A stretch of 64,000 bases of DNA from positions 875,174-939,173 of the forward strand of contig NZ_JH725037.1 of the NCBI RefSeq assembly GCF_000278235.1, read 5' to 3'. Below are positions 42,609 to 54,587 of the stretch, piece after piece (the stretch's first letter is position 1; each line of letters starts with the position of its first letter). The notes beneath the pieces are model-generated. The model made no database searches. It had not been told where the DNA came from and saw nothing but the letters and a program-made list of their open reading frames with translations. This stretch comes from Bartonella vinsonii subsp. arupensis OK-94-513. GTDB taxonomy: Bacteria > Pseudomonadota > Alphaproteobacteria > Rhizobiales > Rhizobiaceae. Made by a program: the position numbers and the translations under genes.

Positions 42609-43481
42609 ATGAAACAGAGAACGATTACATTGATAGCGGGGCCAACTGCAAGTGGAAAATCAGCGCTTGCCTTGCAGATGGCTCAAGAAAGAAATGCTCT
42701 CATTATCAATACTGACTCAATGCAGGTTTATGATGTTTTAAATATTTTAACGGCACGTCCGACAGAAGCTGATACTGCGATTGTTCCACACTATCTCTAT
42801 GGTTATGTAAGTCCTACTGTCAATTATTCAGTAGGGCATTGGTTGCGCGATGTTGAGAAGTTATTGACGATATTTTCATTCCAATCACTTATTTTTGTTG
42901 GTGGAACAGGGCTTTATTTTCGTGCTCTTTTAGAGGGAATTGCAAAAATTCCTCATGTTCCAGATGTTGTACGTCAGAAATGGCGACTTCGGCTTGATCA
43001 GGAAGGCGCTGAAAGCCTTTATCACCAGTTGTTGCAGGTTGATGCTGTTCTTGCTGAGAAAATTTCTTCACAAGATGGACAGCGTATCGTACGGGCTTTA
43101 GAAGTTTATGATGCAACTGGTAAAAAACTCAGTTGGTGGCAGGAGCAAAAAACAACACCTCTCATTGCTTCAAATTGTGTAGAAAAAATTCTTCTTATTC
43201 CACCTCGTCAATTGCTTTATGAACGTATTCATAAAAGATTAGATTCTATGATTGAAAGAGGAGCTTTAGAAGAGGTGCTTACTGTGAAAAAGCTTATGCT
43301 TTCTCCTTTGTTACCCGTGATGAAGGCTATTGGAATATCTGAATTTGTAGCGTATTTGGACGGATATAGAAATTTTGAGAGTGCCCTTGAAACGGTGAAA
43401 ACACAAACGAGGCGGTATGCAAAAAGGCAAATGACATGGTTTCGTAATCAATTTGATGACGAATGGAAGCTTGTTTCTTGA
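42609..43481 (+). CDS. miaA: tRNA dimethylallyltransferase MiaA
   Basis: Adds dimethylallyl to A37 of tRNAs reading UNN codons. The protein is 290 aa. The P-loop GPTASGKS lies at residues 11-18, followed by NTDSMQVYD (catalytic Asp region), VGGTGLYFRALLEGI, and the C-terminal TRRYAKRQMTWFRNQ. The start is supported by length and P-loop position. Confidence 0.96.
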   Translation: MKQRTITLIAGPTASGKSALALQMAQERNALIINTDSMQVYDVLNILTARPTEADTAIVPHYLYGYVSPTVNYSVGHWLRDVEKLLTIFSFQSLIFVGGTGLYFRALLEGIAKIPHVPDVVRQKWRLRLDQEGAESLYHQLLQVDAVLAEKISSQDGQRIVRALEVYDATGKKLSWWQEQKTTPLIASNCVEKILLIPPRQLLYERIHKRLDSMIERGALEEVLTVKKLMLSPLLPVMKAIGISEFVAYLDGYRNFESALETVKTQTRRYAKRQMTWFRNQFDDEWKLVS

Positions 43482-43655
43482 TAAAAGAGCCAAGAAGTTT
43501 GAAGAACAATGTAAGAAAGAATTATGAATTGATTTTTTGGGGAAGTATAATTTTTTATTGACGAATGATATTAATGGAATTAAAAATCTATCTATAGGAA
43601 ATATTTTTCTTATTATATTTGTGCATTGAAAGAAGGAGGGGGGATCATACAATAT

Positions 43656-43719
43656 ATGTTTTTGTGTGTCATGGGCTCCCTTGGAGCCTTTTTTTATGCG
43701 CTCCTCTAGGAGCTTTTTT
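43656..43719 (+). promoter_or_regulatory. Candidate attenuator with leader ORF upstream of ilvI
   Basis: A 17-codon ORF, 43656-43709, reads [17 protein letters not shown] and follows GGAGGGGGG at 43636-43644. Two terminator-like hairpins lie within and after it: GGCTCC/GGAGCC (43674-43679 with 43683-43688) followed by seven T, and GCTCCT/AGGAGC (43700-43705 with 43708-43713) followed by six T. The 3' arm of the first can instead pair with the 5' arm of the second (five G-C-rich pairs), giving alternating 1:2, 2:3 and 3:4 structures. Tandem termination of miaA is the alternative reading. Confidence 0.55.
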
Positions 43720-43749
43720 ATTGTGCTATCAAGTAGGCGAGTGGGAAAA

Positions 43750-45543
43750 ATGGCAAATCATCCAAGAATGCAAGAGAGTGCGGACGGAAAAAGAATGTCG
43801 GGCGCTGAAATGGTGGTTCAAGCTCTTATTGATCAAGGGGTTGAACATCTCTTTGGTTATCCTGGTGGGGCTGTTCTTCCTATTTTTGATGTTATTTATC
43901 AACAAGATGTCGTTCGACATATTTTGGTGCGTCATGAACAAGCAGCGGGACATGCTGCTGAGGGCTATGCACGGAGTACAGGGAAAGTAGGCGTTATGCT
44001 TGTGACTTCTGGTCCAGGTGCAACGAATGCTGTAACGCCTTTGCAAGATGCATTAATGGATTCTATTCCACTTGTATGTTTTTCTGGTCAGGTACCAACA
44101 ACTGTGATTGGAACAAATGGTTTCCAAGAGGCTGATACGGTTGGTATTACAAAGCCTTGTACTAAATATAATTGTTTGGTTGAAGATGTAAATGATCTTG
44201 CGAAAATCATTCATGAGGCTTTCACTATTGCTCAATCAGGACGTCCAGGGCCAGTTTTGATTGATATTCCTAAGGATATTCAATTTGCTTCAGGTATTTA
44301 TAGAGCGCCTCAAATTTCGGCATCTATACCTTCTTATTCGAAGACGAAAGAGGAGGCTATCGAATGTGCTGTTTCTCTTTTAGCAACAGCAAAACGTCCT
44401 GTTATTTATTCTGGTGGTGGTGTTATCTCATCGGGACCAAAAGCTGTACAGTTTTTGCGTGAGTTGGTTCAATTAGGAGATTTTCCGATTACTTCAACAC
44501 TCATGGGGCTTGGTGCTTATCCTGCTTCTGGTAAAAATTGGCTTGGAATGCTTGGAATGCATGGAACCTATGAAGCTAATATGGCCATGCATGATTGTGA
44601 TGTTATGCTTGCTGTTGGTGCACGCTTTGATGATCGTATCACTGGGCGGCTTGACGCTTTTGCACCTCATGCGCGCATTATCCATATTGATATTGATCCT
44701 TCTTCTATTAATAAGATCGTAAAAGTAGAAGTTCCACTTGTTGGTGATGTAGCGCATGTTTTAGGAGATATTAATCGACGCTTACATATGCAACATCCAA
44801 TCTTTAAAAGCGAAAATCGTGAGATGTGGTGGGCGCAAATTGATTGTTGGAAAGCACGTAATTCTTTAGCATATGCCGAGAGAAAAGATGTTATTATGCC
44901 ACAATATGCTCTTGAACGGCTTCATGCGCTTACCAAAGATGCGTGTGCTTATATCACAACGGATGTTGGACAGCATCAAATGTGGGCTGCGCAGTATTAT
45001 CGTTTTGATAAGCCAAAACATTGGATGACTTCTGGTGGTCTTGGAACTATGGGGTATGGTCTTCCTGCTGCTATCGGTGTTCAAATTGCAAATCCTGATG
45101 CGCTTGTTTTATGTATTTCTGGTGACGCTTCAATTCAGATGAATATTCAAGAACTTGCAACAGCAATACAGCATAATACGCCAGTGAAAATTTTTATTTT
45201 AAATAATCAGTATATGGGTATGGTCCGGCAGTGGCAGCAGTTGTTGCATGGCAATCGGCTTTCTCACTCTTATACCGAAGCGATGCCTGATTTTGTGAAA
45301 TTAGCGGAATCTTATGGTGCTGTTGGTATTCGTTGTTCAAAACCTGATGAACTTGATGATAAAATTCAACAAATGATTGATTGTGACAAACCAGTTCTCT
45401 TTGATTGTCGTGTTCATAATTTAGAAAATTGTTTTCCCATGATTCCATCAGGCTGTGCACATAATGATATGCTGTTGCCTGATGAGGCGAATGATGAAGT
45501 CATTGCAAATGCTATTTCTGATGATGGACAGATTCTTGTATAA
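43750..45543 (+). CDS. ilvI: Acetolactate synthase large subunit
   Basis: ThDP-dependent first enzyme of branched-chain amino acid synthesis. The ATG at 43750 gives 597 aa; the frame is open upstream through the attenuator hairpins, so earlier starts are unlikely. Motifs seen are [11 protein letters not shown], the catalytic Glu in [24 protein letters not shown], and the ThDP-binding [15 protein letters not shown] ... [12 protein letters not shown]. The usual downstream partner ilvH is not present here. Confidence 0.95.
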   Translation: MANHPRMQESADGKRMSGAEMVVQALIDQGVEHLFGYPGGAVLPIFDVIYQQDVVRHILVRHEQAAGHAAEGYARSTGKVGVMLVTSGPGATNAVTPLQDALMDSIPLVCFSGQVPTTVIGTNGFQEADTVGITKPCTKYNCLVEDVNDLAKIIHEAFTIAQSGRPGPVLIDIPKDIQFASGIYRAPQISASIPSYSKTKEEAIECAVSLLATAKRPVIYSGGGVISSGPKAVQFLRELVQLGDFPITSTLMGLGAYPASGKNWLGMLGMHGTYEANMAMHDCDVMLAVGARFDDRITGRLDAFAPHARIIHIDIDPSSINKIVKVEVPLVGDVAHVLGDINRRLHMQHPIFKSENREMWWAQIDCWKARNSLAYAERKDVIMPQYALERLHALTKDACAYITTDVGQHQMWAAQYYRFDKPKHWMTSGGLGTMGYGLPAAIGVQIANPDALVLCISGDASIQMNIQELATAIQHNTPVKIFILNNQYMGMVRQWQQLLHGNRLSHSYTEAMPDFVKLAESYGAVGIRCSKPDELDDKIQQMIDCDKPVLFDCRVHNLENCFPMIPSGCAHNDMLLPDEANDEVIANAISDDGQILV

Positions 45544-46068
45544 GGTGAATATATTAACCAAATAGTGAAGGATAGTGATGATGAAGTCTTTGGAGTCTTC
45601 ATCTCTCTCTTCTTTGTGGAGAGTTCCTATTATCCTTAGAGCTCATTTTATGATTTTCATTCTTTGTTTAAAGACAGGGGTGCATTATTATTTTTTCATC
45701 TAAAAAATGTTATAAGTCGTATGCCCAATTATGTTTGAATTGATTTATATGCGATGTTTGTTTTTTAAATTCATATGTTCACATTAATAGCTATCTCGTT
45801 GTATTTTTTAGATAATACATTGAATTATCTGTTATAAATTAATTATGTTGTCTCATATATGAAAGATTCCATCGTGCAAGAAAAAACACTGTGCTTGAAG
45901 GATGCAACCATGCAAACCGTCATGCCATGAAAACAATAGAAAAGTTTGTCACTATATTTTAGTTTTACATTATGAAATTACTCAAAATCACTCTTTCAAG
46001 AGCTTTATAGGAGAACTCCCCTAGTGGCTTGAAAGGAAGGGCAAAAATAACAGAGATCAAATGCAGTA
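45544..46068. other. Gene-free region downstream of ilvI
   Basis: These 525 bases hold no supported gene. An inverted repeat GATGAAG / CTTCATC lies at about 45580-45604, just after ilvI, without a T run. ilvH, expected here in related genomes, cannot be recognised in any frame. Confidence 0.55.
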
Positions 46069-46995
46069 TTAAGCGCTCTTCATAAAAGACGCTATATTTT
46101 GGCAAGCTTTTTCAATATAATTCTCAAAGCTTTCTCCAGTCACATAGCCCAAATGCGGTGTGCAAAGAACTCTATCTGATTGCAATAATTTGCTCTCATA
46201 TACTGGCTCGCTGTCATAAACATCCAGTGCAAAGTAAGTTGAATTTTCCAAACTTAGTATTTTTTCTATCGCTCCTTTTTCAACCAAAGCTGAACGCGCT
46301 GTGTTGACAAAAATAGCATGAGGTTTCATGCGCAATAGATCATCTAATTGAATGATTTCTCTGGTTTTATCGCTTAAACGTAAATGTACGGATATAATGT
46401 CAGGACGTGTAAAAAATTCATCTTTTGAATGCGTAAAATGATAACCTAGATTTTTTGCTTCTTGCGTTGAATGCTCGCTCCCATAAACCAAAATGGACAT
46501 GCCAAAAGCTTGAGCATATTGAGCAACCATTTTACCAATACGTCCAAACCCGAATATTCCAAGAGTAGCCCCTTTCATTTGGTTGCCAAATGTTGTTTGC
46601 CATCGTCCTTTTTTCATATCAGACACAGATTTACAGAGTTTTCTACGCGCAGACATCATTAAGAGCCACGCAAATTCAGCAGCAGAAGTTGGATCTCCAC
46701 CACCGTCTAATATTTCAATTCCTAAGTCTCTACAAGCTTCTATATCAATATGTGAACCTATAGGGCCTGTTTGACAGATCAATTTTAAATTTGGCAGTTT
46801 CAGGAGAAGATTTCTATCAACTATAGTCCGCTCTCTGATTAAGATAAGAATATCTATCTCTTTGAGCTTATCTTCTAAATCACATTCTTTAGCTAAATTA
46901 TTTATAACCAGCACTTCATGCGATTTCATTAATTTTGTAATAGACTGTAATGTTAGGGTGGCTTTTTGATAGTCATCTGGAATTAATATTTTCAA
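46069..46995 (-). CDS. D-2-hydroxyacid dehydrogenase family protein
   Basis: NAD-dependent oxidoreductase of the phosphoglycerate-dehydrogenase-like family. The protein is 308 aa. The NAD-binding motif is GIFGFGRIGKMVA (residues about 145-157). The catalytic triad is the Arg in VNTARSALVE, the Glu in DVYDSEPVYES and the His in CTPHLGYVTGE. It lacks the ACT domain of SerA. The substrate is unknown; it stands alone between gene-free stretches. Confidence 0.88.
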   Translation of the reverse strand: MKILIPDDYQKATLTLQSITKLMKSHEVLVINNLAKECDLEDKLKEIDILILIRERTIVDRNLLLKLPNLKLICQTGPIGSHIDIEACRDLGIEILDGGGDPTSAAEFAWLLMMSARRKLCKSVSDMKKGRWQTTFGNQMKGATLGIFGFGRIGKMVAQYAQAFGMSILVYGSEHSTQEAKNLGYHFTHSKDEFFTRPDIISVHLRLSDKTREIIQLDDLLRMKPHAIFVNTARSALVEKGAIEKILSLENSTYFALDVYDSEPVYESKLLQSDRVLCTPHLGYVTGESFENYIEKACQNIASFMKSA

Positions 46996-47162
46996 TTTAA
47001 ACCTCCCGTTTCATTCATCAATATTTGAGATCATCATTTCATTTCTAAAACAACCAAAAAGCAATCTCACCGCTGATATTTTGATATAACGTCAAGCCTA
47101 TTAACAAATTATCCCCCTTGATTTCATTGTTATTTCTAGCAATAAGAATAGCATTAATCAGT

Positions 47163-47402
47163 TAGTTTTTATAAACTTTAAAACATTGCGACAAAAAGAA
47201 AAAGTTTGACTCAGTAGATTCAGTAGATGAAGAATTGCGCTTTTCTCATATTCTAGAGGACGAACCTGAAGTGCTACGCTAGACTGAAGCTATACCCCAG
47301 TTTTTTTATAATAGACTACCAAGAAGGCCATACTTACGAACCAGATTTTATTGTCGAAACAGAAAAATACATATTTGTGCGAGATAAAGCGTGCTTCATA
47401 TA
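47163..47402 (+). pseudogene. Remnant of a restriction enzyme / DEAD-DEAH helicase C-terminus
   Basis: Three consecutive reading-frame fragments read like one protein: VFINFKTLRQKEKV, then FDSVDEELRFSHILEDEPEVLR, then YQEGHTYEPDFIVETEKYIFVR. They are interrupted by a stop and two frame changes. The last fragment has the PD-(D/E)xK-like look of the endonuclease domain at the C-terminus of type III Res subunits and related helicases (YEPDFIVET). Nothing else of the gene remains in the 787-base gap 46996-47782. Confidence 0.55.
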
Positions 47403-47782
47403 AGCGTGATGTTTCTCTTTATTCGTTGAGATATAATTTACACAAAATTACATTATTCTTATCCTGTTAAGGACATTTTTTCTAGCGAGGGTTTTGCAAT
47501 TGCAATGCTCTTTTTCTGTTAAAAAAGTTTTGACCGCTTCGTTGATGTTTTTTTAATCTGTTCTTCATTATGGTGCACAAGTTTGTCTTTCATGCCTGAG
47601 TGAGATAATTGACGAGATTGTATGAAATATTCTGTACAAAAACAATTGCTATAATGGGTTATCATTGTGCTGTGAAAGTAGTGAAATATCTCTTTATGAA
47701 GGATTCTTAACAACAATTTTTTTTGAGAGTGTTTTTTTCTAAAACACTTGCTCTTTTTATGCGAATCTTATTTTGATAAACT

Positions 47783-48904
47783 ATGCAATTTTCACCGGAA
47801 CAGGATAATGCATTGAAGGCTGTTGCTGCGTGGTTAAAGGAAGGGCGTTCTCCGCTTTTTCGCCTTTTTGGCTATGCGGGAACGGGAAAAACAACACTTG
47901 CGCGCTATTTTGCGGAAACAGTTGATGGCTCTGTTCAGTTTGCTGCGTTCACAGGGAAAGCAGCACAGGTTTTACGTTCTAAAGGGGCAAGTAATGCTTG
48001 TACTATTCATTCACTGATTTATTGCCCGCGTGGAGAAGAAGAAGTTTCCGATGAAGTAACAGGAAAAAAGTCTATTGCACCAACATTTGCCTTAAATCGA
48101 AGAAGTTTGGCCGCGCAAGCTAAGCTTATTATTGTTGATGAATGTTCGATGGTAGACGAACAATTAGCGCGTGATTTAATGAGTTTTCGGACGCCAATTC
48201 TTGTGCTTGGTGATCCAGGTCAATTGCCTCCTATATCAGGGGGTGGTTTTTTTTCCAATGCTGCACCAGATTTTCTTCTCTCTGAAATTCATCGACAAGC
48301 GCGTGATAATCCAATTGTTCGTTTAGCTATGGATGTGCGTGAAGGACGCGATATTGTGTATGGTGATTATGGAGCGGCTCGCGTTGTTTCACGTAAAGAG
48401 GTGGATCAGAAATTGGTTTTAGATGCTGATCAGGTGTTGGTAGGGGTGAATCGAACACGGCATCTTTATAATAGGCGTTTGCGTGCTTTGAAGGAGTTTA
48501 CAGCAGATTATCCACAAGCAGGAGATAAGCTTGTGTGTTTGCGCAATGATCCTCCTAAAGGTTTGTTAAATGGCTCTTTATGGAAAGTGATGACTTCACA
48601 GAAGGAAACTGTTAAACCAGCTATTAATCTTCTCGTTAAACCAGAAGAAAGCGAGCGTGGGGTGGCGAAGATTAAGCTTTTAAAAGCAGTGTTTGATAAC
48701 CCTGATCAAGAGATTTCATGGCAATTGAAAAAAAGATATGACGATTTTGATTATGGGTATGCATTAACTGTTCATAAAGCACAAGGATCTCAATGGGATA
48801 ATGTGGTTTTATTTGATGAAAGCTTTGCATTTCGTGATATGTATGCTCGCTGGCTTTATACAGGGATTACACGTGCAGCAGAGCGTTTAACAATTGTTCG
48901 ATAG
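47783..48904 (+). CDS. Stand-alone Dda/RecD-like superfamily 1B helicase
   Basis: A 373-residue ATP-dependent helicase without partner subunits. Motif I is [10 protein letters not shown] (residues about 29-38), motif [12 protein letters not shown], motif [13 protein letters not shown], and the C-terminal UvrD_C_2 motif [15 protein letters not shown] is followed by [11 protein letters not shown]. The length and motif order resemble phage T4 Dda and short RecD-like proteins. It may act in repair; no recB or recC is adjacent. Confidence 0.88.
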   Translation: MQFSPEQDNALKAVAAWLKEGRSPLFRLFGYAGTGKTTLARYFAETVDGSVQFAAFTGKAAQVLRSKGASNACTIHSLIYCPRGEEEVSDEVTGKKSIAPTFALNRRSLAAQAKLIIVDECSMVDEQLARDLMSFRTPILVLGDPGQLPPISGGGFFSNAAPDFLLSEIHRQARDNPIVRLAMDVREGRDIVYGDYGAARVVSRKEVDQKLVLDADQVLVGVNRTRHLYNRRLRALKEFTADYPQAGDKLVCLRNDPPKGLLNGSLWKVMTSQKETVKPAINLLVKPEESERGVAKIKLLKAVFDNPDQEISWQLKKRYDDFDYGYALTVHKAQGSQWDNVVLFDESFAFRDMYARWLYTGITRAAERLTIVR

Positions 48905-48984
48905 AAAAACTATCTTTATTTTCTATGATTATATTGGCAAATGTGTTTTTGTCTTTAAAACTACATACGAAAATGGGAGCGTGC

Positions 48985-49719
48985 ATGGCAATAAAACTTT
49001 CAGTTAATCTTAATGCTGTTGCTGTTTTGCGCAATCGGCGTAATCTTCCTTGGCCAGATATAAAGCGTATTGGGCATATTGCACTTACAGCTGGTGCAGC
49101 AGGTTTGACAGTTCATCCGCGTCCAGATGAGCGACATATTCGTTTTGCTGATTTGTCAGATATACACTGTTTAATTAAAAGTACGTTTCCTACAGCTGAA
49201 TTTAATATTGAAGGTTATCCGAGCGATACATTTTTGGATATAGCAGAAAACTATGCCAATCAGATTACTCTTGTTCCGGATGATCCAGCTCAGTCAACGT
49301 CTGATCATGGTTGGAATTTTGCTTGTAATGCAGAATTTTTAGCCCCCATTATTCAGCGTCTGAAAGCAAAAAAAATTCGTGTATCGTTATTTGCGGACCC
49401 TGTTGTTGATGGTCTTGATATTGCTAAAGCGATTGGTGCTGATCGTGTAGAATTTTATACTGGGCTTTATGGCGGTGCTTTTAAGGATAAGTCAAAACAG
49501 GATCAGGAGCTCAATAAACTTGTTTTAGCAGCAAGAAGAGCTAGAGAACTGGAATTAGGTGTTCATGCAGGGCATGACCTGACAGTTGCAAATCTTCCCG
49601 CTCTTGTCAATTGTATACCTTGGCTTGATGAAGTTTCTATTGGTCATGGGCTTATAGCTGATGCCTTAGAGTATGGAATGCATAACACAGTTCAGCGTTT
49701 TATTCGGCTTTTAGTATAA
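48985..49719 (+). CDS. pdxJ: Pyridoxine 5'-phosphate synthase PdxJ
   Basis: Last step of DXP-dependent vitamin B6 synthesis, condensing DXP with amino-hydroxyacetone phosphate. The ATG at 48985 follows GGGAG and gives 244 aa; the frame is open upstream to 48925 without support. Seen are [36 protein letters not shown] with the catalytic Glu, and HAGHDL near the C-terminus. It follows the helicase gene by 80 bases. Confidence 0.95.
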   Translation: MAIKLSVNLNAVAVLRNRRNLPWPDIKRIGHIALTAGAAGLTVHPRPDERHIRFADLSDIHCLIKSTFPTAEFNIEGYPSDTFLDIAENYANQITLVPDDPAQSTSDHGWNFACNAEFLAPIIQRLKAKKIRVSLFADPVVDGLDIAKAIGADRVEFYTGLYGGAFKDKSKQDQELNKLVLAARRARELELGVHAGHDLTVANLPALVNCIPWLDEVSIGHGLIADALEYGMHNTVQRFIRLLV

Positions 49720-51633
<1,914 letters not shown>

Positions 51634-51686
51634 AGTCTAATATCAGACACTCTGTAAAAAGCTTTTATGTTTTATATATGGATATC

Positions 51687-51713
51687 AAAAAGGGTAACTT
51701 TCGTTACCCTTTT
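51687..51713. terminator. Bidirectional terminator between ilvC and the permease gene
   Basis: Stem AAAAAGGGTAAC / GTTACCCTTTT with loop TTTC, followed by ATTTTTTT on the plus strand. It serves the convergent genes ilvC and cycA-like. Confidence 0.9.
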
Positions 51714-51733
51714 ATTTTTTTATGTACTGATTT

Positions 51734-53134
51734 TTATTGATTTTCTTTAACTGTTTTTTTTCTGACAAACATAAAGTACATTATACCTAAGAAAATAAAC
51801 CACACTAGACTATATTGTAAGGCTATGAAGGTATCGGTTTCTAATGTCAATAAATAGAGCATGAAAGCAAAAAAAACTAAAATAATTCCGCACATGATAA
51901 CACCTCCAGGCATTTTGTAAACAGATTCAGCATGCAGGTGAGGGTGATTGCGACGATATACGATATAACTAATTAAAATTACAGACCATACAAATAAAAA
52001 CGCAATAGCTGAAATGCTGGTTACAATTGTAAAAGCACTTATGATGCTTGGAGAGAGCGATGTAATTGCATATCCTAATAAAATACATAAGCAAGAAAAG
52101 AATAGAGCATTGGCTGGAACATGGTATTTGGAAAGTTTTCCTAAAATGCGAGGAGCACCTTTTTGTGTTGCAAGTCCATATATCATACGGCTGGTAGAAA
52201 AAATACCACTATTTGCTGAAGAGGCAGCCGAGGTAAGAACGACAAAATTTACCAAACCAGCAGCTATCGGAATACCAGCAAGCCAAAACATTGAGACAAA
52301 AGGGCTTTGATCTGGAATAACTTGATCCCACGGTGTAACAGACATAATCACAGCGAGAGAAAAGATATAAAAGAATACAATACGAACCGGTATTGCATTA
52401 ATTGCTTTGGGAAGAACTTTTTTAGGGTTTTTGACTTCAGCTGCAGTTGTTCCAGCAATTTCTATACCAACAAAAGAAAAAATGGCAATTTGAAATCCAG
52501 CAAAAAAACCTGTCATCCCTCGAGGAAAGATATCTCCATTGTTCCATACGTGATTGAGAGAGGCAACAGTACCATTTGGAGAAGTAAAGCCTGTCGCGAT
52601 CATATAAAATCCAACAATGATTAATGCTAAAATTGCTACAACCTTGATAAGACCAAACCAGAATTCAAGTTCACCAAACATTTTTACGGCAAAGAGATTA
52701 AAGATGAGGAAAAAACCAATGCAAGCAAAAACGGTAATCCATGGATTAAGTGTGGGCCACCAAAAGTGCATATAAGTGATAATCGCAATAATATCTGCGG
52801 CTCCAGTTACAACCCAGCTCAACCAATAGCTCCAGCCAACAAAAAAGGCAATTCCTGGTCCTAGCATATCGGTTGAAAAATCAATGAGAGATCGGTATTG
52901 TGAATTAGAAAGTAATAATTCCCCCATAGCACGCATTACAAAGTATAAGGCACAACCAATAATAGCATAAACAAGTATGATAGAAGGGCCTGCTACGCTG
53001 ATTGTTTTTCCTGATCCCATGAAGAGACCTGTTCCAATAGCACCGCCGAGGGCTATAAGTTGTACATGACGGTTATCTAATCCACGTTGCAATTTCTTCT
53101 GAGGATTATCTTCTAAATTTTGTGTATAGCTCAT
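51734..53134 (-). CDS. cycA: Amino acid permease, CycA-like (D-Ala/D-Ser/Gly)
   Basis: Twelve-span APC-superfamily proton symporter. The protein is 466 aa. The N-terminus has RGLDNRHVQLIALGGAIGTGLFMGSGK, the APC motif in span 1, followed by YFVMRAMGELLLSN. This close pattern is that of CycA and related AAT-family carriers; exact substrate preference is inferred. It could supply D-Ala or glycine. Confidence 0.82.
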   Translation of the reverse strand: MSYTQNLEDNPQKKLQRGLDNRHVQLIALGGAIGTGLFMGSGKTISVAGPSIILVYAIIGCALYFVMRAMGELLLSNSQYRSLIDFSTDMLGPGIAFFVGWSYWLSWVVTGAADIIAIITYMHFWWPTLNPWITVFACIGFFLIFNLFAVKMFGELEFWFGLIKVVAILALIIVGFYMIATGFTSPNGTVASLNHVWNNGDIFPRGMTGFFAGFQIAIFSFVGIEIAGTTAAEVKNPKKVLPKAINAIPVRIVFFYIFSLAVIMSVTPWDQVIPDQSPFVSMFWLAGIPIAAGLVNFVVLTSAASSANSGIFSTSRMIYGLATQKGAPRILGKLSKYHVPANALFFSCLCILLGYAITSLSPSIISAFTIVTSISAIAFLFVWSVILISYIVYRRNHPHLHAESVYKMPGGVIMCGIILVFFAFMLYLLTLETDTFIALQYSLVWFIFLGIMYFMFVRKKTVKENQ

Positions 53135-53959
53135 TTTTTAGGGGTTCCCTTTAATTATTTAAGATTCTTACACTGAAAAAAGTAATGTTTGATATCGAAG
53201 CATGATATAAATGAGGAGTAAAGGGAAAAAACATTTTTTATGTTTTCATGTGGATAAAAGCATATGAAACCAACAAAGGTAGGCTTACTTTAAAACGATG
53301 TAACAGATACTTGCGGGCAGAGTTTTAGTTGTCACTTAGATGACTGTTAAGTGGTTAATAAAAAGACTTCATATTGGCAATTGTTTTTAAGCCGTCTCAA
53401 ACAGTTATAAGAAACGGTTTAATCCCATAAGTTAAGTGCTCTCGTTGTTTTAGTTTTTATAATGAAGAGATTTTTTATTTTCAGTCGAATAGAGTACAGA
53501 GTTGTCTTCTTGGTTTAAGAAAAAATGTAAATGTTAAATGATTTCTCATCACTTTATTGGATATCATAAATAGAAGATTGTTACTTTATTTTGTACAAAG
53601 AAAATTAGAAATCTATAGTTTTTTCATTTTAAATCAGTATTGGAGACAGCTATGAGCAGTGGACTTGTTATTAGACGTGTGAGTAATAATATTCTTACAA
53701 TTTATAGCACCTCTTGATGGTAGTGAGGCAAATGGGATGGCTAGAATTTTTTCTCAAGAGACCATTCTTAATTTTAATGCTTAAAATTCGAAGTGTCTGT
53801 TAGATTAATTTATCGTTGCGCTACACAGAGAAAATGAAGAAGAAACACTGGGAGTATAAACTCTGACAGAGGATGGATATCGCTGTTAAGAGTGGTAGAA
53901 AAACAAAATTATGGGACGATTGATCTGCCAATTTTCAACTTATTATAGTAAAGATAAAT
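53135..53959. other. Gene-poor region with a possible decayed gene
   Basis: No intact gene in 825 bases. At 53652, after GGAGA, an ATG opens a 21-codon frame (MSSGLVIRRVSNNILTIYSTS). A shifted frame just after it continues FIAPLDGSEANGMARIFSQ before a stop. This looks like a short gene broken by frame change; I do not recognise the family. Confidence 0.4.
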
Positions 53960-54550
53960 TTATCCAAAAAAAATGAAAAAAGAAAACAGAGATAAAACTG
54001 TTCCCGTTGCTATATTCATATATCCTTTTACGCGTTGCTTTTTAAAAATTGCATGAGCAAATGATATAAAAATGGTCATCAAAGTAAACCATACAAATAT
54101 GTTGAAGGAATGTATTGTTACAAGTTCAAATCCTTTTTTAATGCCACCGCCTGAAGACAAGAATTTTGGGAAAGCAGCTATGTAGAATATTGATACTTTA
54201 GGGTTTAGTATTTGTGTCATAAAACCGTCTATGTAACTGGTTAAGATCTTTACTTGACTTACAGGATGATTTTCATTCTTTGATATTATTTCTTTGGAAT
54301 TTAAGCTGTTAATTTCAGATTTAAGAGATTTAATTCCCATGTATAATAAATAGCAGCCACCCATTAGTTTTACTAAAAAAAAGAGTGTTTTGTTGTTGAG
54401 AAGGATTGCTGATACACCTAGTATGGAAAATACCCCATGCACATATGTTGCTGTACAAAGCCCTGCAACGTTAGCAAATCCGTTCTTTTTCCCCAGTCTC
54501 GTTGCATTATCGATTATAAGGGCCATATTCGGCCCAGGTGATATGACCAA
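53960..54550 (-). CDS. LysE family exporter, N-terminus lost by frameshift
   Basis: Amino-acid exporter of the LysE/RhtB family. The intact frame starts only at a TTG (54550) and reads LVISPGPNMALIIDNATRLG, the conserved first-span motif, without the preceding residues. An ATG at 54591 that overlaps the upstream FAH stop (ATGA) is one frame away; one extra T in either T run (T6 at 54565-54570 or T7 at 54549-54555) would join it as MNHQILTFF... to the LysE frame. The remainder (about 196 aa, six spans) is intact. It may be a pseudogene, a phase-variable gene or a sequence error. Confidence 0.75.
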   Translation of the reverse strand: MVISPGPNMALIIDNATRLGKKNGFANVAGLCTATYVHGVFSILGVSAILLNNKTLFFLVKLMGGCYLLYMGIKSLKSEINSLNSKEIISKNENHPVSQVKILTSYIDGFMTQILNPKVSIFYIAAFPKFLSSGGGIKKGFELVTIHSFNIFVWFTLMTIFISFAHAIFKKQRVKGYMNIATGTVLSLFSFFIFFG

Positions 54551-54587
54551 AAAAATGAAACTATAAAAAAGGTCAGTATTTGATGAT

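Noticed and set aside
43619..43990. Plus-strand ORF across the ilvI leader and 5' end
   Set aside because: Out of frame with ilvI and overlapping its conserved N-terminus; only the 17-codon leader ORF in the hairpin region is kept as a candidate.
47519..47716. Minus-strand ORF of 65 codons
   Set aside because: Low-complexity His, Ser and Phe composition, no ribosome binding site and no family resemblance; lies in decayed intergenic sequence.
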